64,000 nt of DNA from Clostridiales bacterium (GTDB taxonomy: Bacteria; Bacillota; Clostridia; Christensenellales; Aristaeellaceae). Location of the stretch: NCBI GenBank assembly GCA_015056325.1, contig SVGL01000007.1, positions 1 through 64,000 of the forward strand, written 5' to 3'. The translations under genes were made by a program, and so were the position numbers. The notes beneath the pieces are model-generated. The model had not been told where the DNA came from. It worked only from the letters and a program-made list of their open reading frames with translations, and searched no databases. Shown in pieces: positions 25,664 to 33,623 of this stretch; positions within the stretch are counted from its first letter, which is position 1, and the number at the start of each line of letters is the position of its first letter.

Positions 25664-25875
25664 TTGTCATCCTCCACGGGGATCAGCGGCAACTGTTCAA
25701 GAAGTCGGGCATAGTGTTCAGCTTCGACGGCCATCATGGTGAGCGCAGAACGGATCAGGGCAACGTGCCCTGCCTTTTCACGTTCGTGTGCGCACACATC
25801 AGAGATGATATCTTCCAGGGCATTGAGCTTGGATGCCATAATAGAGAATTCGGCAGAAATGTCAATCTTGCTCAC
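25660..25875 (-). CDS. Small helical phage protein, 71 residues
   Basis: All-helical sequence (MSKIDISAEFSIMASKLNAL ... LIRSALTMMAVEAEHYARLL) of unknown role. The start is GTG at 25875, overlapping the previous stop as GTGA, with AAGGAGGTTAAACT upstream. It overlaps the next gene by 4 bp. Such short helical proteins are common in satellite and prophage replication operons. Confidence 0.7.
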   Translation of the reverse strand: MSKIDISAEFSIMASKLNALEDIISDVCAHEREKAGHVALIRSALTMMAVEAEHYARLLEQLPLIPVEDDK

Positions 25876-26048
25876 AGTTTAACCTCCTTCGAGTGGGTAT
25901 GAATTGTAGCATTTGCATCAGAGTAACGGTTGAGCTGCTGTGTGGTCTCTACAGGGGACGCACCGGCGATGCAATCACAGCATTCGCCGGGATCAAGGTG
26001 CGCACCACATTCGGGACAGGTTTTGTAATAGGGATGTTTGTTCTTCAC
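25872..26048 (-). CDS. Zinc-ribbon phage protein, 58 residues
   Basis: Short protein with a zinc ribbon: KTCPECGAHLDPGECCDC contains CPxC and CCxC pairs. The GTG start at 26048 overlaps the stop of the helicase-like gene (GTGA), and its stop overlaps the next GTG start in the same way. It is likely a small DNA- or protein-binding accessory factor of the replication operon. Confidence 0.75.
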   Translation of the reverse strand: MKNKHPYYKTCPECGAHLDPGECCDCIAGASPVETTQQLNRYSDANATIHTHSKEVKL

Positions 26049-27103
26049 TCTATCAACCTCCTGAATACCAGCCAGCGTGAAAACTGTGTCTTTTCATTGC
26101 TGTACTCAATGCCGATTTCACGGAACCAGCGCTGAGTGTCGGCAGAGGCAAGGAAGCGACCTACCTTCTTTGAAGAATCAAAGCCGCCATGATTCCCGGG
26201 TTGCTTCATCAGCGCATCCAGCAGTCCAGTTGCCGTGATCCTCAGCTCAGGTTCGTCTGCTTGCGCAACCATGTGCTGGATCAGCTGCACAAGCGGGTTC
26301 GCTTTGAATTCCAGCATTGTCTGCTGTGCATGTACTTCATCGGTGGAGCCAATGCGCTGCCAGTGACAGTTATAGTCCATTTCGACAATGCATTCTTGTG
26401 CTTCTACATCACGTCCGATGATATGTAGCGTACCTCTGGTGTCTGCACGCTTATCTTTGCAAAGGACAAATGCTGTGTCAGCCGCGCCGGTGATACCGGT
26501 GCTGCCGGATACATCGTTGAACACATCGGAATCATCTCGCATCTTGCGGGTATGATGCACAACCATTATGCAGATATGGTGCTTATCGGCCAGCTGCTTT
26601 AATACAGTCATGTCGCTGTAATCCAGCCGGTAAGCATCTGTCCTGCTTGTGGTGGTTTGCGATCTGACACGGGCCAGCACGTCAATGACGATCAGGGCTG
26701 TACCGGGATAGGCTTGCATGAAGGTGTCGATCTGCCCTGCAAGAGAGCCGTCAAGCGTACCGGCAGCGATTGCAAAGGAACAATTTGCCGGTGCTGTAGC
26801 GCCCTGTAACAAGCGCTCCTGACGATTCTGCAAACGCCTGAAGGAATCTTCAAGGGCCAGATACAGACAGTCTCCTGAATGCGTGGGGTATCCCAGAAAT
26901 GGCTTGCCGGCTGCGACGGATAAGCACAGATCAAGGCTCATCCAGCTCTTGCCGAATTTGGGCGGTGCAACGAGGATGGATAATCCTTCAGGGAGAATAC
27001 CCTCCACGATATAGCGCAGCGGTTGGATATCCGCCTTTTGCAGATCAGCTGCAGTGATGGTTTCCAGTTGTGCGTGCTGGACGTTCGGTTGTGTTACGTC
27101 CAT
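26045..27103 (-). CDS. RepA-like RecA-fold replicative ATPase
   Basis: 352 residues. A RecA-fold ATPase of the AAA_25 / RepA type that acts as replicative helicase in many satellites and plasmids. Walker A is APPKFGKSWMSL, Walker B is TALIVIDVLARVRS, and VVHHTRKMRD is the sensor region. The C-terminal 90 residues look like a winged helix. The start is ATG 27103, with AAGGAGCGTTGAAATA upstream. It follows the primase-like gene, forming a replication module. Confidence 0.85.
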   Translation of the reverse strand: MDVTQPNVQHAQLETITAADLQKADIQPLRYIVEGILPEGLSILVAPPKFGKSWMSLDLCLSVAAGKPFLGYPTHSGDCLYLALEDSFRRLQNRQERLLQGATAPANCSFAIAAGTLDGSLAGQIDTFMQAYPGTALIVIDVLARVRSQTTTSRTDAYRLDYSDMTVLKQLADKHHICIMVVHHTRKMRDDSDVFNDVSGSTGITGAADTAFVLCKDKRADTRGTLHIIGRDVEAQECIVEMDYNCHWQRIGSTDEVHAQQTMLEFKANPLVQLIQHMVAQADEPELRITATGLLDALMKQPGNHGGFDSSKKVGRFLASADTQRWFREIGIEYSNEKTQFSRWLVFRRLIE

Positions 27104-27107
27104 TATT

Positions 27108-27629
27108 TCAACGCTCCTTTCCTTGTGACATGTTTTCAAGTTCCACCTGTATGTCTGCAAGCTCTTGCAGACAGCGGGTAAACTCTGGAGAGGCTTCTGC
27201 ACTCTCGGGGGTATACTGAGCAAGCTGCTGCCTCAGCTGGTGCAGCTTTGCGCAGCATTCGCTGTAACGCTTCGCGTCTTCTTCCTGTTCCCTCCTTTGC
27301 AGATCAGGGGACTGCACCCCTTTAGGTCGAATAGGTCTATGCTTGTCCTGCACGTCATCGCAGCCCAGCTGAAAATCTGCATTGATCTGCTTTGCCGCTT
27401 CCAGAGCTGTCATGTTCAAGAGAATGGCAGCCAGGTCAATGGCGCTGCCTCCACAGTTACAGGCGAAGCATTTGCAGCGCCCAGTCCGCTTGTCAAAGCT
27501 CAGAGACGGGTTCCGGTCACTATGCCAGGGACAAAGGGCTTTCCCGTACCGGTTGACGCTCAAGCCGTACTGATCCGCAACCTGGCGTGCAGTCACCTGC
27601 TGCCGGATCAGGTCGAACAGGAGTCCCAT
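27108..27629 (-). CDS. CHC2 zinc-finger primase-like protein
   Basis: 173 residues. The N-terminal 90 match the DnaG-type zinc-binding domain: ALCPWHSDRNPSLSFDKRTG and KCFACNCGGSAIDL hold the Cys and His ligands. The catalytic TOPRIM part of DnaG is absent. The C-terminal half is charged and helical. It probably helps load the helicase or recognise the origin. The start at 27629 follows GGGAGCCTGAT and lies next to the excisionase stop. Confidence 0.8.
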   Translation of the reverse strand: MGLLFDLIRQQVTARQVADQYGLSVNRYGKALCPWHSDRNPSLSFDKRTGRCKCFACNCGGSAIDLAAILLNMTALEAAKQINADFQLGCDDVQDKHRPIRPKGVQSPDLQRREQEEDAKRYSECCAKLHQLRQQLAQYTPESAEASPEFTRCLQELADIQVELENMSQGKER

Positions 27630-27630
27630 A

Positions 27631-27822
27631 TCAGGCTCCCGCCTGCCTGGCAGCTTCATCCAGCAACCACTGGCGCAGTCCCTCGACGGGGATGATCCAC
27701 TTGCGCCCGGCTCGAATGCTGGGCAAAGGGTTGTCCCTACGGCGCAGGTAACTGTCAAGAGTAGGAAGACTCACGCTACAAAATTCGGCAGCTTCCTTGC
27801 GAGTCAGGGTAAACTTACTCAT
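27631..27822 (-). CDS. xis: Excisionase-type helix-turn-helix protein
   Basis: 63 residues with a winged helix-turn-helix like MerR/Xis: LTRKEAAEFCSVSLPTLDSY, then RRRDNPLPSIRAGRKWIIPV and LRQWLLDEAARQ. It is the first gene of the leftward operon, divergent from the repressor. This is where satellites and prophages keep their excisionase or early regulator. The start follows AGGAGTGGTGCC. Its promoter overlaps a perfect operator palindrome. Confidence 0.8.
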   Translation of the reverse strand: MSKFTLTRKEAAEFCSVSLPTLDSYLRRRDNPLPSIRAGRKWIIPVEGLRQWLLDEAARQAGA

Positions 27823-27837
27823 GGCACCACTCCTTTC

Positions 27838-27917
27838 TGTCCTCATTGAGGACATTATAACATCTGCATTTGTCCTTGTCAACAACAAATTTCGTTGACT
27901 TGTCCCCATTGACAACA
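27838..27917. promoter_or_regulatory. Operator region with three related 17-bp sites
   Basis: Site 1 (27838-27854) is the perfect palindrome TGTCCTCATTGAGGACA. Site 3 (27901-27917), TGTCCCCATTGACAACA, matches it at 14 of 17 positions. Site 2 (27871-27887), TGTCCTTGTCAACAACA, matches at 11. They start 33 and 30 bp apart, about three helical turns. Site 1 lies at the start point of the excisionase promoter and site 3 on the -35 of the repressor promoter, as in a classical lysogeny switch. Confidence 0.8.
27854..27882 (-). promoter_or_regulatory. Leftward early promoter (excisionase operon)
   Basis: Minus-strand TTGACA (27877-27882), 17-nt spacer, TATAAT (27854-27859); consensus strength, overlapped by operator sites 1 and 2. 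Confidence 0.85.
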
Positions 27918-27938
27918 CATGTGAGACCGTGCTATAAT
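27909..27938 (+). promoter_or_regulatory. Repressor promoter
   Basis: TTGACA (27909-27914), 18-nt spacer, TATAAT (27933-27938); the -35 lies inside operator site 3. Confidence 0.8.
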
Positions 27939-27956
27939 TCTCCCGAGGTGATATGA

Positions 27957-28370
27957 ATGCAATTTGGTGATAACCTGAAAAGAATCCGTGAAGAACGTAA
28001 CCTGTCACAATCTGAATTGGCACGAAAAATCGGAGTGTCCAGAAGTGTAATAAGCAATTACGAAGGGGGGAAGCGTTCTCAGATATCAAAGCCTTACATC
28101 ACAGCACTCGCAACTGTTCTTCAGGTTTCAGAGGCTGAGCTTATGGGGGCTGGGCAACTGATCCCTGTAGATTTGGGAGATGGGATTCCGACGAGTTTCT
28201 ACAATCCGCCTGCCAATGATCCTGCCCATGTTTATGTGGATGATGATGTGCCGGCTATGCGAGAAGAGCTGCTGGACTATTTCGATAATCAACTAAATAT
28301 TGGTGGAAAGCGCAAGGTTCTTGAAGCCGCACGCGATTACGCAGGGAACCAGAAGTATTGCAAGGGCTAA
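27957..28370 (+). CDS. XRE-family repressor
   Basis: 137 residues. The helix-turn-helix at residues 8-60 has ERNLSQSELARKIGVSRSVI and SNYEGGKR. The C-terminal part has no peptidase motif, so it is not a LexA-type self-cleaving repressor. It is divergent from the excisionase across the operator region and is followed by the integrase, the layout of a lysogeny repressor. A start at 27957 gives the right spacing from GAGGTGAT. Confidence 0.88.
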   Translation: MQFGDNLKRIREERNLSQSELARKIGVSRSVISNYEGGKRSQISKPYITALATVLQVSEAELMGAGQLIPVDLGDGIPTSFYNPPANDPAHVYVDDDVPAMREELLDYFDNQLNIGGKRKVLEAARDYAGNQKYCKG

Positions 28371-28434
28371 TGTCTAAACGTCTGTAACGTCATAATCGTC
28401 ATAAATGTCTGAAACGTCTTGACGATATCTCATT
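28371..28434 (+). repeat. Short direct repeats upstream of int
   Basis: Repeated AACGTC units occur at 28377-28382, 28386-28391 and 28413-28418, with a variant ATCGTC at 28395-28400. Modules CATAAATGTCT and GTCTGAAACGTC found here occur in inverted orientation near the left end (about 21693-21720). They may be binding sites for a replication or packaging protein. Confidence 0.5.
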
Positions 28435-28444
28435 CCCTATAGGG
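28435..28444. promoter_or_regulatory. CCCTATAGGG palindrome, copy 3
   Basis: Exact copy within ATTCCCTATAGGGGGAAT, about 20 bp ahead of the integrase start. Confidence 0.5.
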
Positions 28445-28463
28445 GGAATCTGGAGGGTTATCA

Positions 28464-29468
28464 ATGGCAAGAGGAAGGGCTGCCAACGGCAGCGGAACAC
28501 AGCCCCGGCTCCGTGCAGATGGTCGCTGGGAATGCAAATACTGTGCTGGACGTGATCCAGGCACAGGGAAGCTGATCCGCAAGTCTGTATATGGCAAAAC
28601 CTCAGCTGAAGCAGCAAAAAAGCTCCGTGAAGTCACTGCAGCGCTGGACGCTGGGACATACACGGAGCCGAAAAGAATGATGCTGGGAGAATGGCTGGAT
28701 ATTTGGCTGAAGGAATACACAGGAGCAATCAAGCCGGGAACGCTGAAGAATTACAGCGATAATGTGCGCCTGCACATCAAGCCTGCGCTGGGCGCTGTCC
28801 GGTTGTGTGAGCTGCAGCCGCATGATTGCCAGACCTTCATAAACCGGCTTGCAAGGCGTAATGCAAAGGGCAAGAGCTTATCCCCCAAGACGATCAAGAA
28901 TATTCACGGGATACTGTGCAAGGCCCTTGCAGAGGCTTTCAGAATCAAGTACATTGCAAGCAATCCGGCAAGCGGTACAATCCTGCCGCAGGTCAAGCGG
29001 GAAGAGATTCACCCTCTGGAGGGCGACCAGATCACCGACTTCCTGCAGCGCATTAAGGATACACCGTCTGAGGCTCTGCTGTACATCGCCATCAATACGG
29101 GCATGCGCTTGTCTGAGCTACTGGGCCTGAGATGGTCTCGCGTTGACCTGAAGAAGGGAACGATCAAGGTAGACGCGCAGCTGCTCCTGAAGCGTGGGAA
29201 GGATACAGAACGCCGTCTGGGGCCGACAAAGAATGATAAGGCCCGGACATTCAAAGCGCCTCAGAGTGTCATTGATCTGCTGAAGATGGTACAGTACGAA
29301 CAGAAAAAGAATCGCCTCCGTGCCGGTGCGCTGTGGAGCAATACGCTTGATCTGGTATTCACTGATGAATCCGGCAGCTGCATCCCCCATGCGACAATAG
29401 AGCACCGATACAAGAGAATCGTCACGGATATGGGGCTGCCAGAGCGCCGCTTCCATGATCTACGGCAC
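28464..29468 (+). pseudogene. int: Tyrosine integrase, N-terminal part, interrupted
   Basis: The first 335 residues of a phage-type tyrosine integrase. An AP2-like N-terminal domain (ADGRWECKYCAGRDPGTGKL), a SAM-like core-binding domain and the first half of the catalytic domain are present. They include the Arg in NTGMRLSELLGLRW and the HxxR of RRFHDLRH. The reading frame then enters foreign sequence and stops at 29612. The remaining 59 residues lie at 61253-61432. The enzyme cannot be active in this form because its nucleophilic Tyr is on the other half. The start ATG follows CTGGAGGGTTATCA. Confidence 0.92.
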
Positions 29469-29626
29469 CCTTATGTCAAGCTAAAGACAAAACACAATCA
29501 AAGAAATTGTCAGCATTTGCTTTCATTCTACGGTATCAAATCACCTAATTCAGAGCTTAACCACATTCCATCCATGTTCTTGAAGCAACACTATTTCTTC
29601 ATCCTTTACTGATGATATGGGTAATG

Positions 29627-29935
29627 CTATGACAATAGCTTCTTGCCCAATTCTGTTTGTCCCAGACGATATTCTATCTCTTCTCGAGCAACATTTGTGT
29701 GGGATAACACACATATTCCCTTGTGTGTGAAAGGCCATTTCTTGGCCAATATCGCAAGTTTCGCAATTAGCACTGTGGTCTTTCCGCTTCCCGGAAAAGC
29801 TTGAACATCAAAACTACTCAGATCTTTAATGATATCCCTACGAGGCCGATCAAACTCTACATTGCCCAGTAGTTTCTCAATATCGTCAATATCCTGGTCG
29901 TTTATCTCAATGCTCTGAAGAGTCGGAATAGCCAT
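29627..29935 (-). pseudogene. UvrD-type helicase, truncated (GajB-like)
   Basis: 102 residues covering only the start of a superfamily I helicase: Walker A in FDVQAFPGSGKTTVLIAKLA, then ICVLSHTNVAREEIEYRLG. Full partners of OLD nucleases have about 500 residues. The frame stops at 29627. A different frame carries on for about 30 residues (AIVIALPISSVKDEEIVLLQ), consistent with a deletion joining two remnants next to the element's left end. It follows the OLD nuclease gene after 10 bp, as in Gabija gene pairs. Confidence 0.8.
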
Positions 29936-29945
29936 TTTTCATCCC

Positions 29946-31820
29946 TCATTGTGTTACATAGTTGATTGCACCAAGAATGTATGCTGGCAGTTTAGCAAGC
30001 AAATCATCCTTTGCCTCTGCATATTTTCGTTCCAAGATATCTGCAAGTTGCTGAGCAACCTCAGCTTTTGAGACAATATCTTTTGAAAAGTACGAATACA
30101 AATAGGACGCTTTCTGTTCGAGCGAACTGAACTCTGATAGTTTAGCCGCAATAGCGCTCATCTTACTCTTTCTAGTGCTTTCGATGTAGTTCACTCGCAC
30201 TATCGCTTCGATTATCTCATCCCATAGTCCCGCATATGCTAAATCGTATTCAAAAGTCCAGTGATCAGCAACGAATGTCTTCACATACTGACCATCCGCA
30301 CGATTACATATCTCGAAGAGATGCTTTTCTTTATCCTTTAATTGGGGGTAATCAGATTCCGTCTTCCACTTACGGTTGGCTGGCCATGCAACTGGATCAG
30401 AATACTCCGCATTAATGCAAATAGCTGGAGCGCAGTCTGGCATAACATCCCGATCTGTGATGCATGCAACCTTGATCATCAATTGCTCGTCAGAATTGGC
30501 ACGCTGAAAAATCTTCGCATACCGTTGTAAGCCAGTACCTCTCACATTAACAATTGACACACCGCATTCTGTCAAATCCTTATCCAGGATTCTAGCTATT
30601 GTCGGTAGAAGCAGCTCTTCGGAAGGTCCCTCAACCATAATTACCGCCTTAGCAAAGAACATATTGGCTTTTGTTGCATCAAGGAATCTCTCAAGAAACC
30701 TATAATCAGATGCATTCAGCAGTGTATCCTTGCTCTGCAAGGAATAAGCTTTTGCATCTTTTACAATCGTTATGTTTTCGAGATTGATAACAGAAGCAAG
30801 AATTGGCGAATGAGTGGTAACAATTATTTGTTGACTTCGCTCTTTTGAATTAGCTTCTGCCTGCAAAGACTGCATTAGGCGTAATTGCCGCTGAGCATGC
30901 ACATGAGCTTCCGGCTCTTCAATCAGCAAGAACGAGCTTCCAGCTTGCCGGTTTAGTAACAGCTCGCATGCCATGCTCAGCACATTGCTTGTTCCCAACC
31001 CAACTTTACCAGAGCCATTATTCGCTTTTGCCGAGAGATCAAGCTTCTCCAAGAGAGCGATAAGTTTCTTATTCTCGGCTGCGTTCGTTCCTGCTACTGC
31101 AAATTGTGTATCAACATGATCGCCCTTCAAAAGCATCTTGGATGTAACTATATCACTTATATCTTGATTTGCTTTTTGCAGCTTCGGATGCTCTGCAAGA
31201 AGCTTGTTTGATAAGTCTGCAATTCCTGTCAATGAAAGTTGTTTCAGATCCATACCTTCTACATAAACGCTCTCACCCGCATTTAGTTCAGGAATGCTTT
31301 GAACAATTTGAGACAGCCGAGAATTACGCCCTGCTTGCATGTTGCTGTATGCATCCCGAAGCGGACGTAAATATGTGACGCGGAGGAATTCTTTTGCAGC
31401 TGCTGGCAGAACGGGGCCATCACCCATAACGCCGGTTGTTAGATTAGTCATGGCTCTTGGCGGAACAAAATTGAGTAGATACCTGCATACCCAATGCAGA
31501 TAAAGACACGGAACATTCTTGTTATCCACATTTTCGTAAGAAAGGCACTCCAAAAACGCTGCTTGTTCTTCCAATGTCAAATCAACAAATTTCAGATTTA
31601 TCTTTATTTCGCACTGTCGATCCTCATTATGAAAATCGGACAAATCAATATGATACCAGCTTTGATCTGTAGTACCCATAACAATTCGAATTGCATCAAT
31701 AATGGCCGATTTCCCAGAATCATTCTCGCCAACAAGCACGTTCAGGCCTTTTCTAAAGTATACTCGGCTCATTTCACCAAAGCTACGAAAATTCTGAAGT
31801 TCGATGTAATGCAAATACAT
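29946..31820 (-). CDS. OLD-family ATPase with TOPRIM nuclease (GajA-like)
   Basis: 624 residues. The N-terminal ABC-type ATPase has Walker A GENDSGKSAIID, a signature-like GLGTSNVLSMACELLL and Walker B SSFLLIEEPEAHVHA. The C-terminal TOPRIM nuclease has AVIMVEGPSEELLLPTIA and the acidic CITDRDVMPD. Proteins of this class next to UvrD helicases are the nuclease of Gabija-type anti-phage systems. Here the helicase is truncated, so the pair may be inactive or the nuclease may act alone. The start at 31820 follows AAAGGAGTAACAAT. Confidence 0.85.
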   Translation of the reverse strand: MYLHYIELQNFRSFGEMSRVYFRKGLNVLVGENDSGKSAIIDAIRIVMGTTDQSWYHIDLSDFHNEDRQCEIKINLKFVDLTLEEQAAFLECLSYENVDNKNVPCLYLHWVCRYLLNFVPPRAMTNLTTGVMGDGPVLPAAAKEFLRVTYLRPLRDAYSNMQAGRNSRLSQIVQSIPELNAGESVYVEGMDLKQLSLTGIADLSNKLLAEHPKLQKANQDISDIVTSKMLLKGDHVDTQFAVAGTNAAENKKLIALLEKLDLSAKANNGSGKVGLGTSNVLSMACELLLNRQAGSSFLLIEEPEAHVHAQRQLRLMQSLQAEANSKERSQQIIVTTHSPILASVINLENITIVKDAKAYSLQSKDTLLNASDYRFLERFLDATKANMFFAKAVIMVEGPSEELLLPTIARILDKDLTECGVSIVNVRGTGLQRYAKIFQRANSDEQLMIKVACITDRDVMPDCAPAICINAEYSDPVAWPANRKWKTESDYPQLKDKEKHLFEICNRADGQYVKTFVADHWTFEYDLAYAGLWDEIIEAIVRVNYIESTRKSKMSAIAAKLSEFSSLEQKASYLYSYFSKDIVSKAEVAQQLADILERKYAEAKDDLLAKLPAYILGAINYVTQ

Positions 31821-31939
31821 ATTGTTACTCCTTTGATTCACTGTAGATGTGTTCTTCACGTATTTAGGATACCATATAAAGATAAAGAAAGGAAGCGCTA
31901 CTTTTAGTTTATGGGCATAAATTGTGTTCGTCTACAATA

Positions 31940-31970
31940 GAAAAGAACTGCCACTCATGTAGCAGTTCCT
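31940..31970 (-). terminator. Terminator of the SecB-like operon
   Basis: Minus-strand GAACTGC...GCAGTTC followed by TTTTC. Confidence 0.75.
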
Positions 31971-31974
31971 GTAA

Positions 31975-32388
31975 TCAGACTTCGACAAAATCAAGCGTTT
32001 CGTCATCTTTGGTAAAATCAACAAACGGGATGTTGTATGTATCGTAAGGCGAAGCTGCTGTGAGCGTAGCTACTATCGGACGAATGTATCCCAAGAGAAG
32101 GGCTGGTGCATTATGCTTAAGCAGTTGCGGAGCTTTATCATCAGCAGCCTCGCACCACATAAACTTTGAACCTTCAGAAATAGAAATATGGAAAGGCATT
32201 GTGTTGTCATCAGCACCCAATTCAACCGTTAGCTCAACAATAGCTTCCCTTTCCTCTTTTTTCTTCCTGATCTTGATTCTGAATTCGGCAGGGATTTCGA
32301 TATCGCCAGATCCCCTAAATCTACGATTCAATGACATACTGACGTCAGTCAAAATGGGGTTAGAAAACTGAAATGCACTTTGATTCAT
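31975..32388 (-). CDS. SecB-like chaperone
   Basis: 137 residues fitting the SecB fold: FQFSNPILTDVSMSLNRRF, beta strands EAIVELTVELG, and the helix/loop ALLLGYIRPIVATLTAAS followed by YNIPFVDF, the counterpart of the SecB NLAPVNF. Solitary SecB-like proteins in Gram-positive genomes are often the chaperone of toxin-antitoxin-chaperone modules, where they protect the antitoxin. It is the third gene after a GNAT protein and a 132-residue protein on the same strand, which suits such a role. Confidence 0.75.
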   Translation of the reverse strand: MNQSAFQFSNPILTDVSMSLNRRFRGSGDIEIPAEFRIKIRKKKEEREAIVELTVELGADDNTMPFHISISEGSKFMWCEAADDKAPQLLKHNAPALLLGYIRPIVATLTAASPYDTYNIPFVDFTKDDETLDFVEV

Positions 32389-32403
32389 TCTCGCTCCTCC
32401 TCA

Positions 32404-32802
32404 TCATGCTGCATCAGACATACAAGAATCATCTGAATTGAATGTATGCATCTTCGGTTGAGAAAAAACTGCTTTTACAGCAGCATTACTCATAGCAAAC
32501 AGCTCATCAATGACTGCTTGCGGAATTTCCTGATCATGAAAAATATGAACCGATTCCGATTCCGTGATCGGTGTAATTGACTGATCGACATCATAAATTT
32601 CCATATCAAGCATCGGCAAGCACAAGTCAGGGCAGTCAACCTCAATTTCTCCGTCAGTGAACAAGATATCAAAGTTGTCCAGTTCTGCCAGAAAAGCATC
32701 CCGACGATTCAACACGTCTTGATTCGGATGCATCATTTGGTGACGTAACCGTCTGGTTTCCTCAATATCCAAATGAAGTTCACCTGCAATTTCCAAAGCC
32801 AT
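32404..32802 (-). CDS. Acidic protein of unknown function, possible antitoxin
   Basis: 132 residues, rich in Asp and Glu (DNFDILFTDGEIEVDCPDLC, DVDQSITPITESESVHIFHD), with a helical start MALEIAGELHLDIEETRRLR. No known domain is recognised. It lies between a GNAT gene (45 bp upstream) and a SecB-like gene (15 bp downstream), with ribosome site AGGAGGTGCTAGA. Its acidity and context suggest an antitoxin or a client of the SecB-like protein. This is inference. Confidence 0.6.
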   Translation of the reverse strand: MALEIAGELHLDIEETRRLRHQMMHPNQDVLNRRDAFLAELDNFDILFTDGEIEVDCPDLCLPMLDMEIYDVDQSITPITESESVHIFHDQEIPQAVIDELFAMSNAAVKAVFSQPKMHTFNSDDSCMSDAA

Positions 32803-32847
32803 TCTAGCACCTCCTTAATCTCTTCAGCAGATATTATGCTCTCGCTT

Positions 32848-33378
32848 TCAGGAGCAATACTCCATAACTGCTTCTTTATTCAAGAGAAGATCCATATACA
32901 TCTCAACATCTGGCTGTTCATTATTGAGGTCTTCTTCGCAAAATACCGAAAAGCCAATGCTCTGATACCATTGAATCTTTTCCTTCAACGCATGTAATGT
33001 AATCAAGCGAATAGGCCAATCGTTGCACATGATCACAACCTTGCGCAGGAGCAGCTGGAGAGTTCTTCGACCGATTCCACAATGCTGAAAGTTCTTATCA
33101 ACTGCAATATACTTCAAATGCAAGGAATAGCACAAATCACTCATATTGGATGTATAGTCTGAAACTTCATCCGGGCAGTGGGCAAGAGACAACCGACGAA
33201 AGCCTATCATATAATAGCCAACAGTTACGTCATCTACCAACACCTCAAAAGCATAGAGGTGTTGAAGTAATGTGGGATAGAACGACTCCTTAACCAATGC
33301 GTTGATACTCGGATTACCACAATCAAATGAACAGCCCTGCAAATCGCGTTGCAGTTTTACAATCTTCATTTTCGCCAT
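32848..33378 (-). CDS. GNAT-family acetyltransferase
   Basis: 176 residues with the acetyl-CoA-binding site KYIAVDKNFQHCGIGRRTLQ (QxxGxG type) and the late hydrophobic strand HALKEKIQWYQSIGFSVF. GNAT enzymes of this size include toxins that acetylate aminoacyl-tRNA, but also ordinary N-acetyltransferases. The sequence does not show the substrate. It begins a three-gene operon with a SecB-like chaperone, which favours a toxin-like function. The start follows AGGAGGTGGGATAGAAC. Confidence 0.82.
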   Translation of the reverse strand: MAKMKIVKLQRDLQGCSFDCGNPSINALVKESFYPTLLQHLYAFEVLVDDVTVGYYMIGFRRLSLAHCPDEVSDYTSNMSDLCYSLHLKYIAVDKNFQHCGIGRRTLQLLLRKVVIMCNDWPIRLITLHALKEKIQWYQSIGFSVFCEEDLNNEQPDVEMYMDLLLNKEAVMEYCS

Positions 33379-33477
33379 GTTCTATCCCACCTCCTTTACC
33401 TGACAATTAGCGTTGTTCCACTTGATGCACCAGTACCAAGGCATCATATCGTTAGTTACTATAGCAACAACAATCAT

Positions 33478-33506
33478 AGTATACCCCGAAATGACCGAAA
33501 ACGCAA
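33478..33506 (-). promoter_or_regulatory. Promoter of the GNAT/SecB-like operon
   Basis: Minus-strand TTGCGT (33501-33506), 17-nt spacer, TATACT (33478-33483). Just downstream is the imperfect palindrome GTTGCTATAGTAAC, which could be an operator. Confidence 0.6.
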
Positions 33507-33516
33507 GTGATGCGTT

Positions 33517-33554
33517 GAAAAAACACAAGCGTTGACATGCTTATCAACGCTTGT
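33517..33554 (-). terminator. Terminator of the recombinase operon
   Basis: Minus-strand ACAAGCGTTGA pairs perfectly with TCAACGCTTGT and is followed by GTTTTTTC. Confidence 0.88.
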
Positions 33555-33623
33555 AGAAGTTCTTTTTCGTTCATGTACTGAAAGTCGTTCTAAAATGCAT
33601 CTAGCTATAGGCAGACTCATTAT

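Noticed and set aside
29464-29475. Insertion sequence transposition as cause of the inner insertion
   Set aside because: There is no DDE transposase. The short flanking repeat and the two serine recombinases fit site-specific recombination better.
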